The position numbers were made by a program, and so were the translations under genes. The notes beneath the pieces are model-generated. The model worked only from the letters and a program-made list of their open reading frames with translations. It was not told where the DNA came from and searched no databases. 64,000 nt of DNA from Breoghania sp. (GTDB taxonomy: Bacteria; Pseudomonadota; Alphaproteobacteria; Rhizobiales; Stappiaceae): positions 1 through 64,000 of the forward strand of contig NZ_JASJAV010000001.1 in assembly GCF_030066895.1 (NCBI RefSeq), written 5' to 3'. This document shows, piece by piece, positions 18,018 to 27,516 of this stretch (positions are counted from its first letter, which is position 1; each line of letters opens with the position of its first letter).

Positions 18018-19453
18018 GCCTTGTCTCCCTTGAACAGGATCTCGATGCGGCGGTTTGAGGCCGCAAGGGGAGATCACTCGGCACCTTCAGGTCATGATCG
18101 GCATACCCTTCCACCCGCTCCACGCACTTGGGATCGAAACCGCCGCGCATCAGCATGTAATAGGCGATATGGGCCCGCGCGGTAGAAAGCCGCCAGTTGT
18201 CATAGGTGCGCGAATGGAAGGGCCGCGCGTCGGTGTGATCGCGAATGATGACCTTGCCCCTGGAGGCGGAAAGCGTCTTGCCGATCTCTTCCATCAGCTT
18301 GACGAGCTGGGGAAGCGGTTCGGCCGAGCCGATGGCGAACATTCCGAAGTTCTTGTCGTCGGTCAGGTTGATCAGCAGCCCTTCGTCGGATTGTTCCACC
18401 GTGAGACGCGCCGCCACCTTGCCCAATGGCCCACCAGCAATCGCCGCAAGCTGCAACTTCAGACGCCGCGCGGTCTCATCCGCGCCAACCTTGGTGCCGG
18501 TATCAGTGTCGCTTGCGCCCACCAAACCGTTTCCGGCGCCCTTCCCGACTCCTTGTCCGACAACTCTGCCCGAGGCCTCGGCGGTTTTCGCCGTCACGAC
18601 GTTTCCGGTTCCTTGCGCGGTGCCGCCGGGCGTCATCGTGTCGGCCCCGCTACCTCCGGCTTCTCCGGCAACCGCGGCATCCTTCGCCGCCAACTGCAAC
18701 AGCAGATCCGGATTGGGTTTGCACCGGGGCTCACCGGGCTGCGCCTTCGTCTCGACCGCATCGGAGGTTTTCGCATCTGCAGACATCTCCGACGCCACCA
18801 CCTTGCGGATCTTCGCGCGGCCCTCGTCTTCCTTCTCACCCTGGGGCGTGAATTGCCAATAGAGTGGATCGAACGGATCGCGATAGGCATGGCCGCCCTT
18901 GTCCACCTTTACGCCAAAGCCGACCTTTTCCGACGAAATCCCGGCCGCCGCCGTCGCGGGAACGGAATCCGAAAGCTTGTCCAGAACCGCATAGGGGTTC
19001 GAGAAACGGGCCTCTTCCGAATAGGCCTGAACATACTGACCATCGGCCGGCGGGCTTCTCGTGTCCGCGGGCTTGTTGCCTTGCGCAGAGGTCTGAGCGG
19101 ACTCATTCCGCGTGGCATACATGACAGACGGATCGAAATCCTTTTCCATCCCCGCATTGCCTTGCGGCCGGTCGCGGCCTGCCTCGTTCGTCACCCCCGT
19201 TCTTGTCCGGGTCGTTGAGCTCTTTGCGATTGGGTGACGTGGCGGCCAGATTGACCGGGTTGAAATACTGCGCGACGCTCTTTCGGACATTCTCGTCGGT
19301 GACGTTGATCAACCACATCACTAGAAAGAACGCCATCATCGCCGTCATGAAGTCGGCATAGGCGATCTTCCACACGCCGCCCTTGGGATGGTCCTGAAAC
19401 AGCGGCGGGCGACGGCGAACGATCACCAGCTCGGAGGGGGCGCTCTGCGTCAT
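18014..19453 (-). pseudogene. motB: Flagellar motor protein MotB, two frameshifts
   Basis: Stator protein with a plug, membrane helix and OmpA-like peptidoglycan-binding domain. The N-terminus has GVWKIAYADFMTAMMAFFL (Asp of the ion channel) and MWLINVTDENVRKSVAQYF. A G5 run (plus 19194-19198) is one base too long; GVTNEAGRDRPQGNAG follows in the next frame. A long periplasmic linker leads to GKVIIRDHTDARPFHSRTY and NWRLSTARAHIAYYML. A second lesion, GATCTCCCC near 18070, hides SDPLAASNRRIEILFKGDKA-TGA. Repaired length about 478. Confidence 0.88.
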
Positions 19454-19968
19454 GCTTTATCCTCTTGCGCGTCTTCCAACCGGCGCAGCCAGGTGCCCAG
19501 TTGTGTTTCGATCGTCGTGTCGTTGATCGACACGTAGATCTCGATGCCGTCGACCGGCTCAAGACGGATCCCCGTGCCCTCATCGCCCAGGCATTCCTCA
19601 AGCCGCCGCAGCAGCCGTTCCGGCCCGCGCACGACGAGGCTCGTGCGCTTGTGGGAACCCAGCAGATCCTTCAGATTGTCAGCAAAAGCCTCGACCACAT
19701 GCGCGGTCGCCGCTTCCTTGAGAAAGGGAGAGATCAGATGGGCGACCACATCGATCACGCGGTTTTCAAGATCCTGCACGCCCTTGACGATCGAGGATGC
19801 AAGGCGCTCGCCCAGTTCCTCCTCGAACTTGGTGCTGGTCATGTCTGCCTCTTCGCGAAGCCGCTGCTTTTCCGCCAGAAGCTTCTCCTCGAAGGCCGCC
19901 TCGGCATGCAATTGGGCGAAGGCGGCGACCGAAAGGTTCGGCAACCGCGCGGCGATCGTATCCCTCAT
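19450..19968 (-). CDS. FliH-like flagellar export ATPase regulator
   Basis: Intact 172 residues: an N-terminal coiled coil (HAEAAFEEKLLAEKQRLREE), then LERLASSIVKGV-like helices and a mixed C-domain (VVRGPERLLRRLEECLGDEG). The layout matches FliH/SctL-type proteins, and its position directly after fliF fits. The ATPase gene fliI is not in this window. The TGA overlaps the motB ATG and the ATG overlaps the fliF TGA. Confidence 0.65.
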   Translation of the reverse strand: MRDTIAARLPNLSVAAFAQLHAEAAFEEKLLAEKQRLREEADMTSTKFEEELGERLASSIVKGVQDLENRVIDVVAHLISPFLKEAATAHVVEAFADNLKDLLGSHKRTSLVVRGPERLLRRLEECLGDEGTGIRLEPVDGIEIYVSINDTTIETQLGTWLRRLEDAQEDKA

Positions 19969-21606
19969 AGGGCTGCCTCCGTCTCATACATCCACTGCTT
20001 GAGGATCGATGCCGCCTGCTCCTCGTCAATATCCGGGGGCGGTTCCAGCTTTTCTTGAGCGGCGACTGGTTAATCTTCTTGGTGAGGCCCTGGATCAGCA
20101 GGGTGTGATCCGACGGTGCCAGACGCGTCCCCTCGCTGTCGCCGCCTATCCGGCTTTACCCGCAGGCAACGCCTCGAATTCGGAAACCTGAACCGCGATC
20201 TCCTTCGGCGGCACCAGAGCGGCGAGCGCCGGGTGAAGACCGAACCAGACCAGCATTCCGGCAACGATCAGGATCGTCAGGGCGTTGACAACATTGCCGG
20301 ACTGGCGCACCAGCAGCTCGACTAGCGAGATTGGCGGCACCGGCTTCATGTCGCGGCTGTTGGCGATGAAATCGACCATCGAGATCGTCACCGTATCGCC
20401 GCGCTCGGCGTTCGCGCCGGCAGCGGACGAGACGATCTGCTTGATGTCGGCAAGATGAGCCTCGACGACCTTTTCGCCCACATTGTCGCCGAGCGTCTCC
20501 ATCATCCGGGCCTTGTCGACCAGCACGGCGATGGACAGCCGGTCGACCCGGTATCCGTCCTGCGCGGTCTCGATCGTCTTCAACGAAATCTCGTAGTTGA
20601 CCGTGTCTTCGCGGCGGTTGTTCTCCTCGTTGGAGCGCTCGCCGGAATCCGACTGAACCGTCTCGTCGGGCAGGTTCTGCTGCACGGTGATCGGCGGCTC
20701 GGAACTGGCGTTCTGGACGCTCTCCTCCTCGCGCACCGTGCGCACGGAGCGTTCGGTGCGCGAATCCAGATCGTAGATCACCTCGTTGGTGTGCTTGCGA
20801 TCGGTGTTCAGCGTGGCGGCAACCGACACCTCGAAGTTGTCGAGGCCGAGATAGGGGGGCAGAGTGGTGCGGATATTTTCCTGAATGCGGACGTTCACCG
20901 CCCCCTCAAGCGAGGCCATCATTCCTGCGGATGCATTGGCCGGATCCTTGCCGGTGGCAAGCATCGTTCCGCGCGTATCAAGCACGGTGACCTTTTCGGC
21001 CGTCATGCCGGGAACGGCGGCGGCGACCAGGTGGCGGATGGCTTCCGCCGTCTTCACGTCATCGGCGGATTCCGACCGGATCACAACGGAGGCGAACGGC
21101 GGCGGCTGATCGCGCCGGAAGGATCCCTTCTCAGGCATCACGATATGAACGTGCGCGGCACGCACGCCACTCATCAACTGGATCGCGCGTGCGATTTCTC
21201 CTTCAAGTGCCCGGACGCGGGTCACCTCCTGCATGAACGAGGTCAGTCCCAGCAAACCGATCTCATCGAAGAGTTCGTACCCGGCTTCCGCCCCGCGTGG
21301 CAGACCGCGTTCAGCCAGCAACATACGGGCCCACGCGGTGGAGGAATGATTGACGAAGACGGCGGAGCCTTCCGGATTGACGTCATAGGTGATACCTGCG
21401 TCCTGCAGGGCCGCACCGATGCGGCTGACATCCTCGCCGTCGAGCCCGGTATAGAGCGTGACCGTTTCCGGCCGACTAAGATAGTAGGCGCCGAAGCCGA
21501 CCGTCATCATGGTGACGAGCCCGATCAACGCCATGGCGATGAGCCGTTTCGTTCCCAGTTCCTGAAGATTGGCCCAGAGCTTTTCAGCATCTTCGCGACC
21601 CGGCAT
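19965..21606 (-). pseudogene. fliF: Flagellar MS-ring protein FliF, two frameshifts near the C-terminus
   Basis: Forms the inner-membrane MS ring. The start is MPGREDAEKLWANLQELG, followed by a membrane helix (IAMALIGLVTMMTVGFGAYY). The ring domains contain GLPRGAEAGYELFDEIGLLG and ARAIQLMSGVRAAHVHIV. The second membrane helix is NVVNALTILIVAGMLVWFG. A frame change at about 20146-20150 leads to a TAG that is only a frameshift stop. In the next frame GGDSEGTRLAPSDHTLLIQG is read. A second gain of two A near 20050 hides PPPDIDEEQAASILKQWM, the FliG-binding tail, and TGA 19965-19967. Confidence 0.9.
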
Positions 21607-21724
21607 CGAGCACCCCTGACAACGGTCGAATTGTTCGTTGGACCGACTATCGCCCCCCAAGCTTGCGCGGACATTGCGCGGCCTTTGGTTCATGGGCAGA
21701 CGAGGTGCAGGCGGGCGCGAACAC

Positions 21725-21759
21725 GAAAAAACCGTGCCGCCCCCGGTCAGGGGCGCGGC
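21725..21759 (-). terminator. Rho-independent terminator after flagellin
   Basis: Minus strand: stem GCCGCGCCCC paired with GGGGGCGGC, short loop TGAC, then ACGG and a run of six T. It lies about 40 bases downstream of the flagellin TAA and upstream of fliF, so the flagellin transcript is probably monocistronic. Confidence 0.75.
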
Positions 21760-21794
21760 TCGTTTTCGGCCGTACTTGTTCGCTCAGATTGAGC

Positions 21795-22703
21795 TTACTG
21801 GAACAGCGAGAGGATGTTCTGGCTCGAAGAGTTGGCGATCGACAGCGCCTGAATACCGAGCTGCTGCTGAACCTGCAGAGCCTGCAGATGGGTCGATTCC
21901 TCGTTCATGTCCGCATCGACCAGCTGGCCGATACCGCGATCGAGGGCGCCCGTCAGAGCAGAGACGAACTCGTTCTTCAGCTTCACGCGGCTCTTGGCAG
22001 CGCCAAGGGCGGTCGCCGCATCCATGATCTCGGCCAAGGCGTCATCAACGTCGGTCACCATGCCCTCCAGGAGCGCCAGGTCGGCTGCCGAGTCGGTCAG
22101 AGCGGAGATGTCGATCGTGGCAACGGCGTTACCGTTGACCTGTGCCTTGTCTAGAATGCCCGACTGGTCGGCGTCATCGTAGAGTTCGGTTTCGGTGATA
22201 TCGATCTGGATCTTCTCGATCGTGATCACACCGCTGTTGAGGCTGAACGAACCCACGACTTCCTTCGTGGCGTTGTAGGAAGCGTCGGAAGAATCCACCG
22301 ACAGCCAGTTTTCGTTGTTGAAGACCGCGGAGTCGGCGATGGACCGCAGGTTGTCCTGCGGGGCATCGATTTCTTCCTGGATCTTCGCGCGATCCACGCC
22401 CGGCTCGGTGACCACCACGAGTTTCGCCTTGATCTCGTCGACGATGTCGACCGTGCTTTCCATGGCCGCATACACGGTGTCGAGCGTCGCGGCGCCGAGG
22501 CCGAGAGCGTCTTCCACCGCGGAAAGAGCCAGATTGTCGGAACGCATGGTCATCGCGATGGACCAGTAAGCCGCGTTGTCCTCGGCCGTCGAAACGCGAT
22601 AGCCGGTGGAAATACGGTTTTGGACTTCCTCGAAAAAGCTGTTGGTTGCGCTCAGGGTCTGCAGCGCAGTCATCGCCGCAGCATTGGTCATCAAGCTAGC
22701 CAT
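21795..22703 (-). CDS. fla: Flagellin
   Basis: Intact 302-residue filament subunit. The N-terminal coiled-coil domain contains LQTLSATNSFFEEVQNRIST and AYWSIAMTMRSDNLAL. The C-terminal domain contains LTGALDRGIGQLVDADMNEE and SIANSSSQNILSLFQ, ending TAA. The central domain is short, as in other alphaproteobacterial flagellins. A single flagellin gene is seen here, with its own terminator. FlbT and FlaF, its post-transcriptional regulators, lie in the same locus. Confidence 0.95.
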   Translation of the reverse strand: MASLMTNAAAMTALQTLSATNSFFEEVQNRISTGYRVSTAEDNAAYWSIAMTMRSDNLALSAVEDALGLGAATLDTVYAAMESTVDIVDEIKAKLVVVTEPGVDRAKIQEEIDAPQDNLRSIADSAVFNNENWLSVDSSDASYNATKEVVGSFSLNSGVITIEKIQIDITETELYDDADQSGILDKAQVNGNAVATIDISALTDSAADLALLEGMVTDVDDALAEIMDAATALGAAKSRVKLKNEFVSALTGALDRGIGQLVDADMNEESTHLQALQVQQQLGIQALSIANSSSQNILSLFQ

Positions 22704-22859
22704 TATATGTCCCTTTCAAAGAAAAGATTGGATGGGACATACCGGGTTTGCACCGGTACGGCAGGGCGGCATCATGCCTTCGGATCTATGGGTTGGTTTG
22801 AGGATCCAACCTGCCGTGCTTAGGAGACTGACACGCCCACCTTGCGTGGACCTTGCCAG
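22704..22859 (-). promoter_or_regulatory. Flagellin upstream region
   Basis: 156 bases between fliP and flagellin. The flagellin ATG is preceded by AAAGGGA at good spacing. FlbT acts on the 5' untranslated region of flagellin mRNA in relatives, so this leader is a plausible target. No promoter consensus is certain. Confidence 0.4.
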
Positions 22860-23598
22860 TCAGAAGAAAGACCGTACCAGATTCCCGATCAAAAGGTTCC
22901 ATCCGTCAATCAGGATGAAAAACAGCGCCTTGAACGGCAGGGAAATCACTGTCGGCGGCAACATCATAATGCCCATGGACATGGTGATGATCGCCACGAT
23001 CATGTCGATCATCAGGAACGGCAACACGATCAGGAAACCGATTTCGAAGCCGCGACGCAACTCCGAAATCATGAAGGCGGGGATAAGGACCCGCAGTTCC
23101 ACCTCTTCCGGGCTCGACGCAGGCTTGTCCGTCACGCGGTTCGAGGCAAGATCGTCGAACAGCACAAGGTCGCGTTCGCGCACCTGCCCCAGCATGAACT
23201 CGCGGAAGAGCTGCGTGATCCGCGTATACGCCTCCTCCTCCGTGATCTCGTTCTGCATCAACGGCTCCACTCCGTCGTGCCAGGAGCGGTCGAAGGTCGG
23301 CGCCATGACATAGAAGGTCATGAACAGCGCCAGCAAGATCAGGATGAGATTGGCGGGCGTTGTCTGCAGCCCGAGGCCCGAGCGCAAAAACGACAGCGCG
23401 ACAGCGAACCGTGTGAAGTTCGTCACCATGGTCAGGATGCCCGGCGCAACCGACAGGACCGTCAGAAGCGCGACGATCTGAAAGATTCGGCCGGCGGCAC
23501 TGCCGTCGCCTTCGGGGATGAAACTTGAGAGATCGGGAACCTGCGCGACCGTCGCGGTGAGCGGCCACTATCATGGTGGCGAGAGCAAACCGCTTCAT
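22860..23598 (-). pseudogene. fliP: Flagellar export protein FliP, +1 frameshift near the N-terminus
   Basis: Export gate subunit with a signal sequence. Starts MKRFALATMIVA. An extra base near 23561 moves the frame; correcting it gives LTATVAQVPDLSSFIPEGDG and FQIVALLTVLSVAPGILTM. The rest is in one frame: NFTRFAVALSFLRSGLGLQ, then ELRRGFEIGFLIVLPFLMID and MMLPPTVISLPFKALFFIL. Ends TGA. About 245 residues after repair. The ATG overlaps the fliL stop. Confidence 0.9.
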
Positions 23599-24102
23599 TG
23601 GATCACCAGGGATTCGAGAACCAGTTCGCGCACCTGCCCCTTGGAGCGGATCCTCGCGCGCTCATTGAGATATTCACGCAGGTGTTGCAGCCCCGCCGGC
23701 TCCCTCGATCTGCGAGAGCGTCAGCGTCTTCAAATAAGCGAGGATGTCCCGTTCCACCCGGCTGACCAGCAGGCTCGCTTCCTCGCTCGCCTCGTCCGTC
23801 AGGATGACGGAGACCTGAAACCGGATCCAGGTATCGCGCGGGGCGGCGAGATTGGTCACCATCGGCATCAGGGTGCGCAGTTGCGCATTGGTGCTGTAGA
23901 CGGGATTGAAGCTCGTCTTGCGCGCCACTCCAGACGCATCGCGGGCAACGGAATCGCGTACCGTATCGACCATTTTCAGGCCGATCAGCCCGCCGGCGCC
24001 CGCGGCTGCCGCCGTCAGGAACACGAACCCGAAGATCATGCCGATGCGGCTCGACGTATCCGATCCGGTTCGCCGGATCGGCGCGGATAGTGTGTCGGAC
24101 AT
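23595..24102 (-). pseudogene. fliL: Flagellar basal-body protein FliL, +1 frameshift
   Basis: Stator-associated membrane protein. One N-terminal helix (IGMIFGFVFLTAAAAGAGGL), then a periplasmic domain (PRDTWIRFQVSVILTDEASE). A G4 run (plus 23691-23694) is one base too long. With three, the conserved C-terminus LQHLREYLNERARIRSKGQV and ELVLESLVIQ-TGA is restored. Downstream of flgH and coupled to fliP. Confidence 0.88.
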
Positions 24103-24115
24103 GACGACCGATCTC

Positions 24116-24817
24116 CTAGAACGGGGAAATGATGTCGAAGAGCTGCGGGCCCCAGCCGGGCTGCTGCACTTCGCTGATGCGGCTGCGTCCGCCGTAGGAA
24201 ATCCGGGCTTCGGCGATCTTGTCGTAGTCGATCGTGTTGTCGCCGCCGATATCGCGCGGACGCACGATCCCGGCCACGTTCAGGAGCCGCATCTCGTAGT
24301 TGACGCGCACTTCCTGCGATCCGGAAATGACAAGATTGCCGTTCGGAAGACGTTCGGTGACGATCGCCGCGACCTTGAGTTCGATCTCTTCGGAGCGGTA
24401 GATGGAGCCCTTGCCGGTCGAGGACGAGCCGCTGGATGCGTTGCCCGACACATCGACCGAGCTTGAATCGCTGTCGGCGTTGTATCCACCGCCGAGCCCG
24501 ATATCGGTCGAAGAGCTGCGCTCGCGATCGGACGTGTTGTCAAGTTCCGCCTTGTCGTCGATGGCGATCTTGACGGTCAGCACGTCGCCGACCTTTCGAG
24601 CCCGCGGATCGCGGAAGAAGTCGGTGCGGTTCTCCACCCAAAGGGAGTTGTAGTCCTTGCGCTTCAGCGGCGCGAAGGTCTCCATCGGAATGGAGGTGAG
24701 CTGCGACTTCAGGCCCTCGCCCACGGCCGACATGCTCGGCTCGCGCCCGACATCCTTGAGCTGCCCGGCGCATCTGCCGAGCAGAATGAGCGGAACGATG
24801 ATTGCGGAGGCGCGCAT
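24116..24817 (-). CDS. flgH: Flagellar L-ring protein FlgH with an altered lipobox
   Basis: Outer-membrane L-ring lipoprotein of about 233 residues. Start MRASAIIVPLILLGRCAGQL at 24817. The residue before the lipobox Cys is Arg (L-L-G-R-C) where Gly or Ala is needed for lipidation, so processing may fail. The rest is typical: NSLWVENRTDFFRDPRARKV, ELKVAAIVTERLPNGNLVIS, PGWGPQLFDIISPF. The TAG at 24116-24118 comes at the family C-terminus and must be a real stop. Confidence 0.9.
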   Translation of the reverse strand: MRASAIIVPLILLGRCAGQLKDVGREPSMSAVGEGLKSQLTSIPMETFAPLKRKDYNSLWVENRTDFFRDPRARKVGDVLTVKIAIDDKAELDNTSDRERSSSTDIGLGGGYNADSDSSSVDVSGNASSGSSSTGKGSIYRSEEIELKVAAIVTERLPNGNLVISGSQEVRVNYEMRLLNVAGIVRPRDIGGDNTIDYDKIAEARISYGGRSRISEVQQPGWGPQLFDIISPF

Positions 24818-25323
24818 CACGAATCCTTTCCGAAGTCGGCGGCCGTCAGGCTCGCCATGCTCTGGGCCAGTTGCGCGGCTTGAGCTTGGAGAGCACCGCG
24901 ACCGCGACATCCTCATCCAGGGTCGCAAGCTGCTGTGCGGCGGCATCGGTGCGCATGCGTCCGTAGATCGAGACCACGTGATCCTCGACGGCGGCCAGCA
25001 CCTTGTTGCGCTTCTCCACCCATTCCTAGAACTGGGAGCGCTTTTCTTCCAGTGCTTCGATCTGTTGTTTCAGGGAGTCCTGCAAGGCCAGGAGTTTCCA
25101 GGTTTGCCAGGCGATCCGGGCTTCGGCTGTTGCGTCTACTGTATTGCGGCAATAGGCGGCCACGTCGCTCTCCTGGGTTTCGGCCAGTGCGTCGGCTTGC
25201 TGCGCGGCACTTGCTCCTTCAGGAGGCTTCTGCTCGGCAGCACCGGCAGAAGATGTCGCGACCAGTGCGGCCAGCGACACTGGAACACAGGCTCCCCCGG
25301 TGGATCGCAGAAATCATTGTCAT
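24817..25323 (-). pseudogene. motE: MotE-like periplasmic motility chaperone, in-frame TAG and frameshifts
   Basis: Rhizobial MotE is a periplasmic chaperone for MotC, usually between flgI and flgH as here. A signal-peptide-like start (MTMISAIHRGSL) loses frame near 25283. Then comes SLAALVATSSAGAAEQ and a coiled coil (LQDSLKQQIEALEEKRSQF). A TAG at 25026-25028 precedes EWVEKRNKVLAAVEDHVVS and IYGRMRTDAAAQQLATLDED. A last frame change near 24875 hides the tail, whose TGA overlaps the flgH ATG. About 165 residues after repair. Confidence 0.7.
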
Positions 25324-25591
25324 CGACGCACCGTCTCTTCCGTTCTTTTCTCGACTTCCGGATCGGACTCATCCCGGCGCCAGACCGGCCCCCTTAAGCG
25401 GGCCATGAAGACCATGACCAATCTGGCTTGCGCGAAGCTGGGTATGGGAGAGGAAGGGCGGATTTGTACGGAGAACCGGATGGTCGGGAGCGGTAGGGCG
25501 AATATCTGAGCGCCCATGTTGCGTGAGCGACCTTGGGAACGGCCCCCTCACCGCAATATCAGCGTATGCCCCTGCGACCGCCCCCTCGCAC

Positions 25592-25622
25592 AATTGTCAT
25601 CCCCGCGAAGGTGGGGACCCAG
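25592..25622. repeat. Palindromic repeat family A, half unit
   Basis: ATTGTCATCCCCGCGAAGG followed by TGGGGACCCAG, one arm of the family A pair seen complete at 12524, 55864 and 57484. The second arm is absent here. Confidence 0.7.
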
Positions 25623-25695
25623 TAACCACTGGGTTTTGCGAATTGAACGGCCTTGCCGGACAGGCGCAACGTCCTTTCCCCCCCAATTTCACCGC

Positions 25696-25782
25696 CATCA
25701 TCCCCCGGCGAAGTCCGGGGGATCCAGCGTCCTCACCGTGACGCAGACTGCTGGATTGCCCGAACTTCGCCGGGTAATGACG
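25696..25782. repeat. Palindromic repeat family B
   Basis: Left arm CATCCCCCGGCGAAGTCCGG with an internal palindrome, right arm CTGGATTGCCCGAACTTCGC then CGGGTAATGACG. The same composite lies at 59850-59937 after metY. Confidence 0.7.
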
Positions 25783-25929
25783 ATGGAGAGATGAGGTGTT
25801 TCGGGAACGTCGTTCGAAAACTTTCATGCAAATATTTTGCCGCCTAATTACCCGCAGCAAGGCGCAAACGAATCCCGGGCCGGAACAACACGCCTTCAGG
25901 AATGACATCGCCTGCGAACGGCGTAGCCC

Positions 25930-26986
25930 CTACTGGATCACCAGTTCCGCCTGCAACGCACCGGAGGTCTTAATCGCCTGGAGAATCGCGATGATCCCCG
26001 TCGGTTTCAACCCGATCCGGTTGAGACCGCGCACGAGCGTCTGAAGGTCGAGCCGCCGACAATCGCCATCCGGCCGCCCTCTCCGTTGGTATCGATGAAG
26101 GTTCGCGGCACGACTTGCGTATTGCCGCCCCGCGAAAACGGCGCGGGCTGCGAGATCTGCGGCGTCTCCACCACGCGAACCGTGAGATTTCCGTGGGTTA
26201 CAGCAACCGTCGAAACCTGCACGTTCCGGCCGATCACTACCGTCCCCGTCCGCTCATCGATGACAACGCGGGCCGGTTGATCGGGCTGCACCAGCAACTC
26301 CTCGATCTCCGCGATGAACCGGGTCATGCCAAGACGCTTCGGCTTGCGCAGCACAACGGAGCGATAGTCGCGCTCACGAGCTACGCGCACCCCGTAGCGG
26401 TTGTTCGAATAGGTGTTGATCGCATCGGCGACACGCACGGTCGTACGGAAATCCGGATTGTTCAGCTCCAGTACCAGCGACGGGATATCCGCGAATCGGT
26501 CGCCGATCTCGCGTTCGATCACCGCGCCGTTGGGAATACGCCCGGTCGTCGGCGTGCCGTTGTCAAGATTTTCCGCTTCACCGGCCGCCTAATACCCGGA
26601 AACCGCGAGCGGCCCCTGGGCAAGCGCATAGACCGATCCGTCGGCCGCCATCAAAGGCGTCGCGATCAGCGTGCCGCCCTTCAGCGACGTCGCATCGCCC
26701 AGCGAAGAGACGCTGACATCCCGCCCTTTCCGATGAACGCCGGAAGCTCTACCGTAACAGCAACTGCCGCGACGCTACGTGTACGTAACCGCGTGTTACA
26801 CACGTTTACCCGCATGCTGTCGCCGGAGCCGTTGAGCCCGATCCCCAGACCGTAGCCCACGAGCTGGTTCTCGCGCACGCCCTGGAGGCTGGCGATATCC
26901 TTGATGCAGGCCATCGAAAAGGCGGGAGGGACGGCCGTACCGATCGAGATCAGCACCGCGAATAGAAGAGACAGGATGCGCATCAT
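25930..26986 (-). pseudogene. flgI: Flagellar P-ring protein FlgI with internal deletion, frameshifts and in-frame TAG
   Basis: Periplasmic P-ring subunit. Signal peptide MMRILSLLFAVLISIGTAVP, then IKDIASLQGVRENQLVGYGL. GSGDSMR joins directly to [18 protein letters not shown]; relatives have about 20 residues (the FTEQS...LDRMG segment) between. The frame slips near 26725. TAG 26589-26591 sits in PLAVSGY-*-AAGEAENL, a conserved Gln site. A one-base loss near 26053 hides LVRGLNRIGLKPTGIIAILQ and GALQAELVIQ. The gene then ends with a TAG at 25930-25932, the normal end. Confidence 0.88.
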
Positions 26987-27476
26987 TCGTTTCCTACCAG
27001 GACCATCCCGTCCGACTGAACGGTGCCGACGACGGTGGGCCCACTGTCGAGATTGCGAACCTTGATCAGGTCCCCTGCATCGCCTCGACCTGCGCCACGA
27101 TGATCAACCCGCTGTCATGGAAGACGAGCCGTGCCGGCTGTCCGCGCTTGACGAGCTGCGGAGCGGCCACCGCGTTGAGCGGAATCGGCTGACCCGGCAG
27201 CAAGGTGCGCCGGACCTCCATGCCATCGAGTTCCGAACGGCTGACCACCACGGCGAACCGCTGCACGGTCGCTTCGGGGAACTTGCGCTCGACGAGGAGC
27301 GTCGGCACGATGGCGTCGCCGGGATGGATGGTGACGCGTGGCACCGGCAGATCGACGCCGGCAGCAACCGGACCGGTGCCGAGGACGCCTGCCCCCAGCC
27401 CGCCGAGTACCAGGGCCAGCATCCGCGTGGCCCGCGCCCTTGCGCGAAATCCCGTTGCTTTCGCCGAACCGAACAT
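26983..27476 (-). pseudogene. flgA: Flagellar P-ring assembly chaperone FlgA, frameshift
   Basis: Periplasmic chaperone for FlgI. A signal-type N-terminus (MLALVLGGLGAGVLGTGPVA) is followed by TIHPGDAIVPTLLVERKFPE and LLPGQPIPLNAVAAPQLVKR, the SAF domain. Near 27072-27078 the frame changes. Reading AGDLIKVRNLDSGPTVVGTV and GMVLVGNE restores the family C-terminus, with a TGA overlapping the flgI ATG. Whether one base was lost or two gained is unclear. Confidence 0.88.
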
Positions 27477-27516
27477 GATCGGCTCCCTTCGCTTATCCTC
27501 GCCCAGAACCGGCGTC

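Larger units (their letters stand above)
25324..25929. other. Intergenic region with repeats between flgI and motE
   Basis: About 600 bases without a gene, splitting the flgI and motE genes. It holds a half unit of repeat family A (25592-25622) and a family B pair (25696-25782). Open frames here are short and repeat-derived. Confidence 0.6.

Noticed and set aside
18055-19218. 387-codon plus-strand open frame
   Set aside because: Antisense shadow of motB. Similar shadows at 20455-21792 (fliF), 38771-40147 (puuD) and 33315-34526 (odc) were left out for the same reason.
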